Below, piece by piece: positions 7,240 through 12,928 of a DNA stretch of 14,498 nt (the stretch's first letter is position 1; each line of letters begins with the position of its first letter). A program made the position numbers and the translations under genes. Source of the DNA: CAZIWW01 sp964543275 (lineage in GTDB: Bacteria > Patescibacteriota > Minisyncoccia > Moranbacterales > UBA11712); assembly GCA_964543275.1 (NCBI GenBank), contig CAZIWW010000021.1:1-14498 (forward strand), given 5' to 3'. The notes under the pieces were generated by a model. That model was not told the DNA's origin. It saw nothing but the letters and a program-made list of their open reading frames with translations, and searched no databases.

Positions 7240-7248
7240 CACCTCCTC
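7240..7248 (-). promoter_or_regulatory. Strong SD of hsp20
   Basis: GAGGAGGTG on the minus strand, close to the anti-SD consensus, ahead of ATG 7232. The neighbouring chaperone genes lack an equivalent. Confidence 0.8.
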
Positions 7249-7261
7249 TCTGTTTTTTATT

Positions 7262-7390
7262 AATTAGTCTTTGGCCTCATTAGTTATTGGCTGTTAGCAA
7301 GGTAATTAGTCTTCGGTCATTGGCTAGAAATGCCCGATGACTAATAACTAAAGACCAAACCAGCTGCTAATGACCTTTGTTGCTAATAAC
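7262..7390. repeat. Imperfect inverted repeat between grpE and hsp20
   Basis: TTAGTCTTCGGTC (7306-7318) and GCCCGATGACTAA (7332-7344) are complementary at 11 of 13 positions around the centre. The flanks carry scattered TTAGTTATTGGC / CTAATAACTAAAGACC style motifs that partly pair. It occupies most of the spacer between the NUDIX-grpE gene and hsp20. Confidence 0.5.
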
Positions 7391-7392
7391 CA

Positions 7393-8232
7393 TTATTCTA
7401 CTTCAACCTTCGCGGCCCTTATAATCCTATCGTTAAACCGATATCCTCTTTGGACAACTTTTTTAATAACTTGTTTCTCTCCGTCTCCAGCCACCGCTTC
7501 GTGAATTTCGGGATTAAACTTATCTCCTGCCTTTACTATAATTTCCTCAACTCCATTCTTGCTCAAAACATCTAAAATCTGCTTTCGGATATGATCAACG
7601 CCAGTCATCCAGTCGGAATTCTCTTGGCCCCTCGGAACATGCTGAAGTGAAATCTCAAAATTATCCACCACCGGCAAAAACTCCGTAATTAAATCCTGAT
7701 TGGCAAACTTCCTGAACTCCTCCTGCGCTTTCACCTGCGCTTTCTTATAATTCTCAAAATCCGCTTGGCAACGCTTCCAATTATCCAAATATTTTTCTCT
7801 TTTCTTATAATCCAAGTATTTCTCAATTATATTTTTAATAATTACAGTTGAGTCAAGTTTCAAGGCATCTTCTGGATTTACCCAAACAGGCTCGCCTTCA
7901 AATTCTTCATTAGCAGCAACTCTGTCATCTCCTCCATCGTAACGACATAAAAAAACTACAAGCACCGTATGTTTATCTTTTTTATCATTATTACGAAAAA
8001 CATTTTCTTCGCATGAGATTTCTCTAACTACTTTAACATCTAAACCCATTTTCTCTTTTATTTCTCTCCTTACAGCATTCATTAAGGTTTCCCCAAATTT
8101 TGTATACCCTTCAGGTATTGTATATTTTCCACTCCATCTTTTATCTCTCGCCAGAAATATTTTCCCGTTGTTATTTACAACGAGCCCGCCAACGCCCACC
8201 CTGGGATATTTATCTTTATTACTATCATTCAT
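7393..8232 (-). CDS. grpE: NUDIX domain-GrpE fusion (DnaK nucleotide exchange factor)
   Basis: One open frame of 279 residues joins two families. Residues 11-140 form a NUDIX fold: W33-S-G-K-Y-T-I-P40, then the NUDIX box from G42 to L64 with E48, R56, E57 and E60. K61 stands where a metal-binding Glu is usual, and PEG replaces PGG, so catalysis is doubtful. Residues 141-279 are a full GrpE core: the KYLDNWKRCQADFENYKK helix, the four-helix region (DLITEFLPVVDNFEISL), and the beta-wing with GDKFNPEIHEAV and GYRFNDRIIRAAKV. GrpE releases ADP from DnaK. Normally a disordered acidic N-terminus stands where the NUDIX domain is. I chose ATG 8232; a TTG at 8241 overlaps the hrcA stop and would add three residues. 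There is no SD. By eye the NUDIX half is AT-richer than the GrpE half, which hints at a separate origin. The CIRCE-controlled hrcA lies directly upstream. Confidence 0.9.
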   Translation of the reverse strand: MNDSNKDKYPRVGVGGLVVNNNGKIFLARDKRWSGKYTIPEGYTKFGETLMNAVRREIKEKMGLDVKVVREISCEENVFRNNDKKDKHTVLVVFLCRYDGGDDRVAANEEFEGEPVWVNPEDALKLDSTVIIKNIIEKYLDYKKREKYLDNWKRCQADFENYKKAQVKAQEEFRKFANQDLITEFLPVVDNFEISLQHVPRGQENSDWMTGVDHIRKQILDVLSKNGVEEIIVKAGDKFNPEIHEAVAGDGEKQVIKKVVQRGYRFNDRIIRAAKVEVE

Positions 8233-8237
8233 AATTC

Positions 8238-9002
8238 TCAAATCGTAATTCTTAAATCATAAATCAAATCTATTAACAATAGCAGAACCAGCGATGAGCC
8301 TAGTAACTTTTTCATATAGTCAACCAGCGATTTATTTCTGGCGTATTCCATTCTCTTTGGTCCGATGATGGCCAAAATCCCCCGCTCGCCTCTTTTGGTT
8401 TTGTAAGGCGAAACGACCATTGAACAGTTTTTTATTTCTCTTATCGGGTTCTCTTTGCCAATAAATATTTTTGTTTCTCCGCTTAATTTCTCCAAAATTT
8501 CATCCATACTCTCATCTATACAATCTAAAACTTCAACCAGCCGACAGACCTCGTCCAACTTATGGAACTCCGGCTGATCCAGAAGTTCATGCATTCCGAA
8601 ATCATAAAATTCGTTCTTGTCTATTACGCCGCTGATAGCCAGGTTGCCAGATAAAGCGCTTAGAAGCTTAACAACTGTTCTATTCAACCGCGTATTTTCG
8701 GCTTTTAATTTTAATAACTCTTTCTGTAATTTTTTCTGCTCTTCTAAGGTTAGTTCGCGATCTTCCATTATCGCGTCCACAAAATAGCGATAACCTTTGT
8801 CAGTGGGAATCCGCCCGGCGCTGACATGCGGCTGATATAAATATCCTTGTCTGTCCAACTCTACCATTTCATTGCGAATAGTGGCTGGACTTAAATTAAA
8901 ACTATACTTGTTAACAATAACTCGTGACCCCGCCGGTATCGCTGTCTCGGTATATTCCTTAACCACCGCCGATAAAATTTTTTTCTGTCGTTCAGTCAAC
9001 AT
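8238..9002 (-). CDS. hrcA: Heat-inducible transcription repressor HrcA, compact form
   Basis: Repressor that binds CIRCE elements and is kept active by chaperones. The N-terminus (1-75) is the winged-helix DNA-binding domain, with LSPATIRNEMVELDRQGYL and SAGRIPTDKGYRYFVD. A coiled-coil-like stretch follows (85-115). The C-terminal part retains LDQPEFHKLDEV, KIFIGKEN and ILAIIGPKRMEYARNKSLVDY. At 254 residues it lacks about 90 residues of the central region, compared from memory with the 343-residue Bacillus protein; this is roughly the insert and part of the GAF-like domain. After KKLL (about 234) a hydrophobic tail (GSSLVLLLLIDLIYDLRITI) is encoded by repeat-like AT-rich DNA and is probably not ancestral. 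The TGA stop overlaps a possible TTG start of grpE. CIRCE and a promoter lie just upstream. Confidence 0.93.
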   Translation of the reverse strand: MLTERQKKILSAVVKEYTETAIPAGSRVIVNKYSFNLSPATIRNEMVELDRQGYLYQPHVSAGRIPTDKGYRYFVDAIMEDRELTLEEQKKLQKELLKLKAENTRLNRTVVKLLSALSGNLAISGVIDKNEFYDFGMHELLDQPEFHKLDEVCRLVEVLDCIDESMDEILEKLSGETKIFIGKENPIREIKNCSMVVSPYKTKRGERGILAIIGPKRMEYARNKSLVDYMKKLLGSSLVLLLLIDLIYDLRITI

Positions 9003-9022
9003 ATGCTATTTTAACTTTTCCA

Positions 9023-9049
9023 CTAGCACTCGTCAAGCGAGAGTGCTAA
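9023..9049 (-). promoter_or_regulatory. CIRCE operator
   Basis: CTAGCACTC (9023-9031), a 9-nt spacer and GAGTGCTAA (9041-9049). This is the CIRCE consensus TTAGCACTC-N9-GAGTGCTAA with one mismatch. It lies between the -10 box and the hrcA ATG at 9002, where HrcA binding would block transcription start. It is the only CIRCE I found in the window. Confidence 0.96.
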
Positions 9050-9053
9050 TTAC

Positions 9054-9081
9054 ATTTTATACTATATTAAAAGTTTGTCAA
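9054..9081 (-). promoter_or_regulatory. Promoter of hrcA-grpE
   Basis: A perfect TTGACA (9076-9081) and TAAAAT (9054-9059) are 16 nt apart on the minus strand. Start of transcription is expected near 9047, inside the CIRCE element. This is the textbook arrangement for HrcA autoregulation. Confidence 0.8.
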
Positions 9082-9200
9082 ATATTTTGACTTTTGCAAG
9101 AAAAACACGAATAGTTTGTGCTTCGGTCCTTCTGTATGGCATATGTGAAGAAAATAAAGTAAATATTGATCATTGTTCATTGCTCATTGATCGCTGAAAT

Positions 9201-9434
9201 TCACGGCACCGGGTCTTCCCCGCCCTCGCTCCACGGATGGCATCTCAAAACTCTTTTGAAGCCAAGCCAGCCGCCTTTCAGAGCGCCGTACTTATCAATA
9301 GCCTGATAGGTATATTCACTGCAAGTGGGATGAAATCGGCAAAACCGCTCGGAGTAAATAAACGACAGCCATCCTTGATCAAGCGACAAATATTTCTGAT
9401 ACCAGCGGATTGCTTTAAGGATAATTAATTTCAT
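9201..9434 (-). CDS. yidD: Membrane protein insertion efficiency factor YidD
   Basis: Small inner-membrane-associated protein that aids YidC-dependent insertion of membrane proteins. The 77 residues carry the complete family signature: CRFHPTCSEY (32-41), KYGALKGGWLGFKR (48-61) and LRCHPWSEGGEDPVP (63-77). The ATG at 9434 gives the expected N-terminus (MKLIILKAIRWYQKYLS), with an amphipathic first helix. A reading frame continues upstream only through the N run and is not real. In many bacteria yidD sits with rpmH, rnpA and yidC; any such neighbours would lie across the assembly gap 12 nt upstream. The TGA stop shows that UGA is a stop codon here. Confidence 0.95.
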   Translation of the reverse strand: MKLIILKAIRWYQKYLSLDQGWLSFIYSERFCRFHPTCSEYTYQAIDKYGALKGGWLGFKRVLRCHPWSEGGEDPVP

Positions 9435-9446
9435 GGTAATATTATA

Positions 9447-9546
9447 NNNNNNNNNNNNNNNNNNNNNNNNNNNNNNNNNNNNNNNNNNNNNNNNNNNNNN
9501 NNNNNNNNNNNNNNNNNNNNNNNNNNNNNNNNNNNNNNNNNNNNNN
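9447..9546. other. Assembly gap (100 N)
   Basis: Exactly 100 N, a conventional scaffold-gap size, so the true length is unknown. Adjacency of yidD to the CorA-type gene is not established by this sequence. The promoter of yidD and any upstream genes may be lost here. Confidence 0.99.
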
Positions 9547-9566
9547 CGTAATTCGTAGAGATCCAC

Positions 9567-10475
9567 ATGAAGCAAATCCAAACTCCACAACTCGCCTGGA
9601 TAGATCTGACCAAGCCCGGCGCCGACGAAATCCAGACGCTTAAAAGAAAATTCAAACTTCACCAACTAGCGGTTGAGGAACTTTCCACGCCCTCTATCAG
9701 ACCCAAGGCCAGTCAATACCGCGACTGTTTATATCTAGCTATTCACATTCCTCTTTTTGATAAGGAAAGCCGCCGCACTTATCCCAGCGAGCTAGACATC
9801 GTTATAGCCAACGGCAATTTGATCACCGCGCATAACCAGGATATTTACCAGCTTCGTGAATTTTTTACCAAACTCAAGAGAAGCAAAAAACTCCGGGAAA
9901 AATATATGAATCATTCTCCTGCTATGCTTCTTTATTATATCGCCGAGCTTCTGCTAGAATCCTGCTTTCCGAAAATAGACCATATAAATCAAAATTTAGA
10001 CAAAATTGAAGAAGAAATATTTAAAGGACACGAGAAAGAAATGGTGCATGAGATATCTTATGTGAAAAGAGATATTCTTAATTTCCGCCGAACTCTCAAA
10101 CCCCAGCGCTCTGTCCTCGAATCCTTAGTCAAAGAAAAGTACAGCTCTATTAATGACGAAATTCGAGTCTATTTTCAAGATCTGGTCGCTACCAACATTC
10201 GTGTTTGGAACGCTCTGGAAAACGCCAAGGAGACCATTGAATCTCTAGAAGAAACTAACGACGCTTTGCTTTCTAACAAGCTTAACACCACTATGCGGGT
10301 GTTGACCATTTTCTCCGGCATTATGCTTCCAATGACAGTTATCTCCAACATCTTGGCTATGAGCGCCGACATCCCGTTTGGAAAAAATCCTCACGGTTTT
10401 TGGATCTGGATCGGTATTATGACTTCGGTTTCCTTAGCTACCGTTGCTATCTTTAAGTTGAAGAGGTGGATATAG
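9567..10475 (+). CDS. corA: CorA-family magnesium/divalent metal transporter with altered signature motif
   Basis: Pentameric cation channel family. The 302 residues show the N-terminal cytoplasmic alpha/beta domain (1-100), a long helical stalk (110-245) and two C-terminal membrane helices (about 247-267 and 276-296) ending in basic FKLKRWI, as in CorA. The region LPMTVISNILAMSADIPF aligns with the usual LPLTLI.GIYGMN. The near-invariant GMN filter motif is therefore A264-M265-S266, with the key Asn missing. ATG 9567 is the first possible start, because an in-frame TAA lies 15 nt upstream (9549-9551), so the gene is complete despite the gap. No clear SD. It could still move Mg or another ion, or be a non-transporting homologue; family membership is firm and selectivity is not. 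Confidence 0.88.
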   Translation: MKQIQTPQLAWIDLTKPGADEIQTLKRKFKLHQLAVEELSTPSIRPKASQYRDCLYLAIHIPLFDKESRRTYPSELDIVIANGNLITAHNQDIYQLREFFTKLKRSKKLREKYMNHSPAMLLYYIAELLLESCFPKIDHINQNLDKIEEEIFKGHEKEMVHEISYVKRDILNFRRTLKPQRSVLESLVKEKYSSINDEIRVYFQDLVATNIRVWNALENAKETIESLEETNDALLSNKLNTTMRVLTIFSGIMLPMTVISNILAMSADIPFGKNPHGFWIWIGIMTSVSLATVAIFKLKRWI

Positions 10476-10512
10476 TGAAAACTCAAAATTCAAATGTCAA
10501 ATGTCAAAACTT
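10476..10512. repeat. Short tandem motif CAAAATTCAAATGTCAAATG
   Basis: ACTCAAAATTCAAATGTCAAATGTCAAAAC between the CorA stop and the small membrane gene. CAAATGT is repeated twice, and the first possible ATG of the next gene falls in it. It resembles other CTCAAAAC-type spacer sequence in the window. Confidence 0.45.
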
Positions 10513-10749
10513 ATGATTCTCGAAATCATTGCTTATCAACTGATACTATTCACCTCGGCTCTGATTGTAATTATCGGCATTATCACCTTTATAGCTTGGC
10601 TGGCTAGGCTTCTTAATAAGGAAAGTGATAAAGCTTCCGATATAAAAGCGGCGCGGATTTTAATTTACTCTGTAATTCTGGTAGCTTTTGGCTCGATATG
10701 GCTATATTTCTGCTGGGAGGGAAAAATTCCAACGGTTGTTCCGTTTTAA
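10501..10749 (+). CDS. Small two-helix membrane protein, unknown
   Basis: 82 residues, not recognised. Two hydrophobic segments (about 6-37 and 53-70) are joined by a charged loop (NKESDKASDIKAAR). The C-terminus is short. The first ATG (10501) falls in a short tandem repeat. A second in-frame ATG at 10513 would give 78 residues and an equally good membrane start, and neither has an SD. It lies 25 nt after the CorA-type gene on the same strand, so co-transcription is likely. A terminator-like hairpin follows after 34 nt. The composition supports a real membrane protein; function cannot be assigned. Confidence 0.6.
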   Translation: MSKLMILEIIAYQLILFTSALIVIIGIITFIAWLARLLNKESDKASDIKAARILIYSVILVAFGSIWLYFCWEGKIPTVVPF

Positions 10750-10783
10750 CTTCTATCACATCACCTTTAAAAAAAGAAGAATT

Positions 10784-10808
10784 AAAGACAGGGCCGTAGC
10801 CCTGCTTT
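10784..10808. terminator. Hairpin between convergent genes, probable bidirectional terminator
   Basis: CAGGGC (10789-10794) and GCCCTG (10799-10804) pair around CGTA, and flanking AAAG/CTTT extends the stem. A T-rich tract follows on both sides: CTTTATT on the plus strand, and TTCTTCTTTTTTT about 10 nt away on the minus strand. It lies between the plus-strand gene ending at 10749 and the minus-strand gene ending at 10820. Confidence 0.65.
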
Positions 10809-10819
10809 ATTGTGCTGTT

Positions 10820-11248
10820 TTAGTAACACCGCGTTAATTCATCCTCATCCAGTGGTTTGGTCATCCTTCCCTCTCTAGCGAAACCCGATATTTCTTTATT
10901 ACTGAGATACACGGGAGGGAATTTATTAACCATCCACACCTTATCTTTCCACCTAGCTTCAAAATCCTCACGCATAACTACTGCTAGTCCAGGTGGAGCT
11001 CCGGGTCGAAAAGATACAAAATTTAGTATTCTATACCGACCTGAAGGAAGCTCATCCATCGGAATTGGCACCCCCCAGCATTTTCCAATTCCAAGCAAGT
11101 AAGTCAGCGCAAGCGCGGACACTGCCCCTAGAGCTGCTATTAAACTGATAGGGAGCAAGTTCGATAAGGCGCCGGTCCAATCTAAAGCTATCATAGCAAT
11201 GGAGAAAATTGCTAGAAAGCCAAAGAGCTTAATTTCAAGTCTAAGCAT
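10820..11248 (-). CDS. Unknown protein with two N-terminal membrane helices, 142 aa
   Basis: Not recognised. Residues about 7-25 and 30-53 are hydrophobic and likely span the membrane. The remaining 88 residues are soluble (GVPIPMDELPSGRYRILNFV onward) with mixed strand and charge and no known motif. The start is set by an AGGAGGAG-type SD ahead of ATG 11248. A promoter-like pair lies at 11305-11333. The gene is monocistronic, faces away from cysS, and ends at a hairpin. This matches the architecture of the zinc-ribbon gene at 260-565: a small orphan gene with full expression signals. Membrane anchoring is well supported; the role is unknown. Confidence 0.7.
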   Translation of the reverse strand: MLRLEIKLFGFLAIFSIAMIALDWTGALSNLLPISLIAALGAVSALALTYLLGIGKCWGVPIPMDELPSGRYRILNFVSFRPGAPPGLAVVMREDFEARWKDKVWMVNKFPPVYLSNKEISGFAREGRMTKPLDEDELTRCY

Positions 11249-11304
11249 TCTCTTCTCCTCCTTTTCATTAAATGTATTGCAAGTTTAAACTTCTCAATAC
11301 TTAT

Positions 11305-11333
11305 AATATAACATGTCTCTAAAAAATTAACAA
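11305..11333 (-). promoter_or_regulatory. Putative promoter of the 142-aa gene
   Basis: TTGTTA (11328-11333) and TATATT (11305-11310) are 17 nt apart on the minus strand. It abuts, back to back, the cysS promoter that starts at 11334. Confidence 0.5.
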
Positions 11334-11362
11334 TTGACCATACTCTTAAACACAATTATTAT
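11334..11362 (+). promoter_or_regulatory. Putative promoter of cysS
   Basis: TTGACC (11334-11339), a 17-nt spacer and TATTAT (11357-11362). A leader of about 33 nt without an SD would follow before ATG 11403. An overlapping TATAAT (11362-11367) is also present but is 22 nt from the -35 box. Confidence 0.5.
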
Positions 11363-11402
11363 ATAATCACTTGACTGATCTGCAAGCTCACCAACAAAAT
11401 TA

Positions 11403-12833
11403 ATGCTTACACTCTACAACACGCTAACCAAATCCAAACAGGAATTTAAATCTCTTCACAAAGGCAAGGTTTCAATGTATACCTGCGGGCCGACAGTTTA
11501 TGATTTTATCCACATTGGCAATTTGCGCTCGTATATGACGGCAGATATTTTGCGCCGCTGGCTCGAATATCTTGGCTATGAGGTGCGGCATATCAAAAAT
11601 ATCACCGACGTCGGGCATCTGACCCAGGACGATATCGCCCAAGCCGACACTGGAGAAGACAAAATTCTCAAGAAAGCGCTTGCGGAAAAAAAGACGCCCA
11701 AAGAGATCGCCAAGTTTTACGAAGAGGCTTTTCATCGCGACGAGGACGAAATGAATATTCTGCGCGCTCATTATTTTCCCCGCGCCACGGCTCACATTTC
11801 GCAGATGATAAAAATTATTGAGACCTTAATTAAAAAAGGGCACGCTTATGAAAAAAACGGCAATGTTTTTTTTGACGTTACCAGCTTCCGCAACTACGGA
11901 AAACTTTCAGGGAATACTCTTGAAGAACTTAAAACCGGCGCTCGACTGGAAGAGCATCCGGACAAAAAGCATCCCTGGGATTTTGCCCTGTGGCTCAAGG
12001 CTGATCCCAAACACCTTTTGCAGTGGGACAGCCCCTGGTCGCGCGGCTACCCAGGCTGGCACATTGAATGCTCTGCTATGAGCACCGAATATCTAGGCGA
12101 CACGATTGACATTCACACCGGCGGCGAAGACAACATCTTTCCACACCACGAAGCCGAAATCGCCCAATCCGAAGGATTCAGCGGAAAAAAATTCGTGAAC
12201 TTTTGGGTTCACACCCGCCACCTGCTGGTCGACGGCAAAAAGATGTCTAAATCTAAAGGAAATTTTTACACTCTTAAAGATATTAAAAACAAAGGCTTTA
12301 ATCCAATGCATTTGCGTTTGTTTTATCTTTCTTCACACTATCGCAAACCGGCCGATTTTACCTGGAAAGCTCTAGAGCAAGCCAAAGCCAATTACGAACG
12401 GATTGTGGAGTGGATACATAAACTAAAAGAAATCAACCATGGAAGTTTAGCTTCCATGATGGAAGCTAAACTTCCAAATTTTCTTTCAACCTTCGCAGAA
12501 ACTCTGAACGACGACCTCAACACTCCACTCGTCTTATCTCATCTCTACCAACTTATCACCGACACCAATAAAAAAATTAGTGACAAAATGTTGACTGCTG
12601 AAGAAGCTGGAGAATTATTAAAGACTTTTGAAAAAATAAATAAAGTTTTCGGATTAATTATTCAGGAAGAAAAATCAGAAATCCCGGAAGAAATAAAAAA
12701 ACTCGCCGAGAAGCGAGAGAAATATCGAAAGGATAAAAACTTTAAGAAAGCAGACGAAATTAGAAAGAAAATTGAGAAAATGGGGTATTATGTTGAAGAT
12801 ATGGAAGAAAGATACAAAATGAAGAAGTTATAA
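11403..12833 (+). CDS. cysS: Cysteine--tRNA ligase (CysRS)
   Basis: Class I aminoacyl-tRNA synthetase that charges tRNA-Cys using ATP. Visible motifs are C28-G-P-T-V-Y-D, HIGN (37-40, the HIGH motif) and KMSKS (280-284). The zinc ligands C28, C223 (GWHIECSAMS), H248 and E252 are all present. The C-terminal helical tRNA-binding domain starts near residue 360 (LNDDLNTPL) and ends in a basic segment with KADEIRKKIEKMGYYVED. The 476 residues fit the family. The ATG at 11403 gives the expected N-terminus (MLTLYNTLTKSK). No SD is visible. Residues 346-358, between the two domains, are encoded by a near-perfect 37-nt palindrome that looks inserted but keeps the frame. dnaB follows after 95 nt. Confidence 0.97.
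   Translation: MLTLYNTLTKSKQEFKSLHKGKVSMYTCGPTVYDFIHIGNLRSYMTADILRRWLEYLGYEVRHIKNITDVGHLTQDDIAQADTGEDKILKKALAEKKTPKEIAKFYEEAFHRDEDEMNILRAHYFPRATAHISQMIKIIETLIKKGHAYEKNGNVFFDVTSFRNYGKLSGNTLEELKTGARLEEHPDKKHPWDFALWLKADPKHLLQWDSPWSRGYPGWHIECSAMSTEYLGDTIDIHTGGEDNIFPHHEAEIAQSEGFSGKKFVNFWVHTRHLLVDGKKMSKSKGNFYTLKDIKNKGFNPMHLRLFYLSSHYRKPADFTWKALEQAKANYERIVEWIHKLKEINHGSLASMMEAKLPNFLSTFAETLNDDLNTPLVLSHLYQLITDTNKKISDKMLTAEEAGELLKTFEKINKVFGLIIQEEKSEIPEEIKKLAEKREKYRKDKNFKKADEIRKKIEKMGYYVEDMEERYKMKKL
12440..12476. repeat. 37-nt near-perfect palindrome inside cysS
   Basis: The arms 12440-12457 and 12459-12476 are 18-bp perfect complements separated by a single G. The left arm reads TGGAAGTTTAGCTTCCAT. Each arm is itself an imperfect palindrome (GGAAG-TTTAG-CTTCC). 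It codes for HGSLASMMEAKLP in the linker before the C-terminal domain of CysRS. Confidence 0.9.
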
Positions 12834-12910
12834 TAAAAAACAAAAAACCCTAAAATTATTCAGAATTTCTCCCCAAATATTATTTTGGTGGTAGCTAAAA
12901 TTACTTCCTA

Positions 12911-12919
12911 TGCTATAAT
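12911..12919 (+). promoter_or_regulatory. Extended -10 promoter of dnaB
   Basis: TGCTATAAT (TGN plus a perfect TATAAT at 12914-12919). No good -35 box lies 17 nt upstream, which fits an extended -10 type. Only nine bases separate it from ATG 12929, so the mRNA would begin at or within a few bases of the start codon. Confidence 0.6.
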
Positions 12920-12928
12920 AACCAGACT

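Noticed and set aside
9431..9665. Upstream extension of yidD, and a second minus frame, both through the N run
   Set aside because: The codons are unknown bases; the yidD family starts at the MKLIILKAIRWYQ methionine at 9434.
9201..10475. Recoded UGA (as in Gracilibacteria or Absconditabacteria)
   Set aside because: hrcA and yidD end at TGA exactly where the families end or soon after, and no gene has internal TGA codons.
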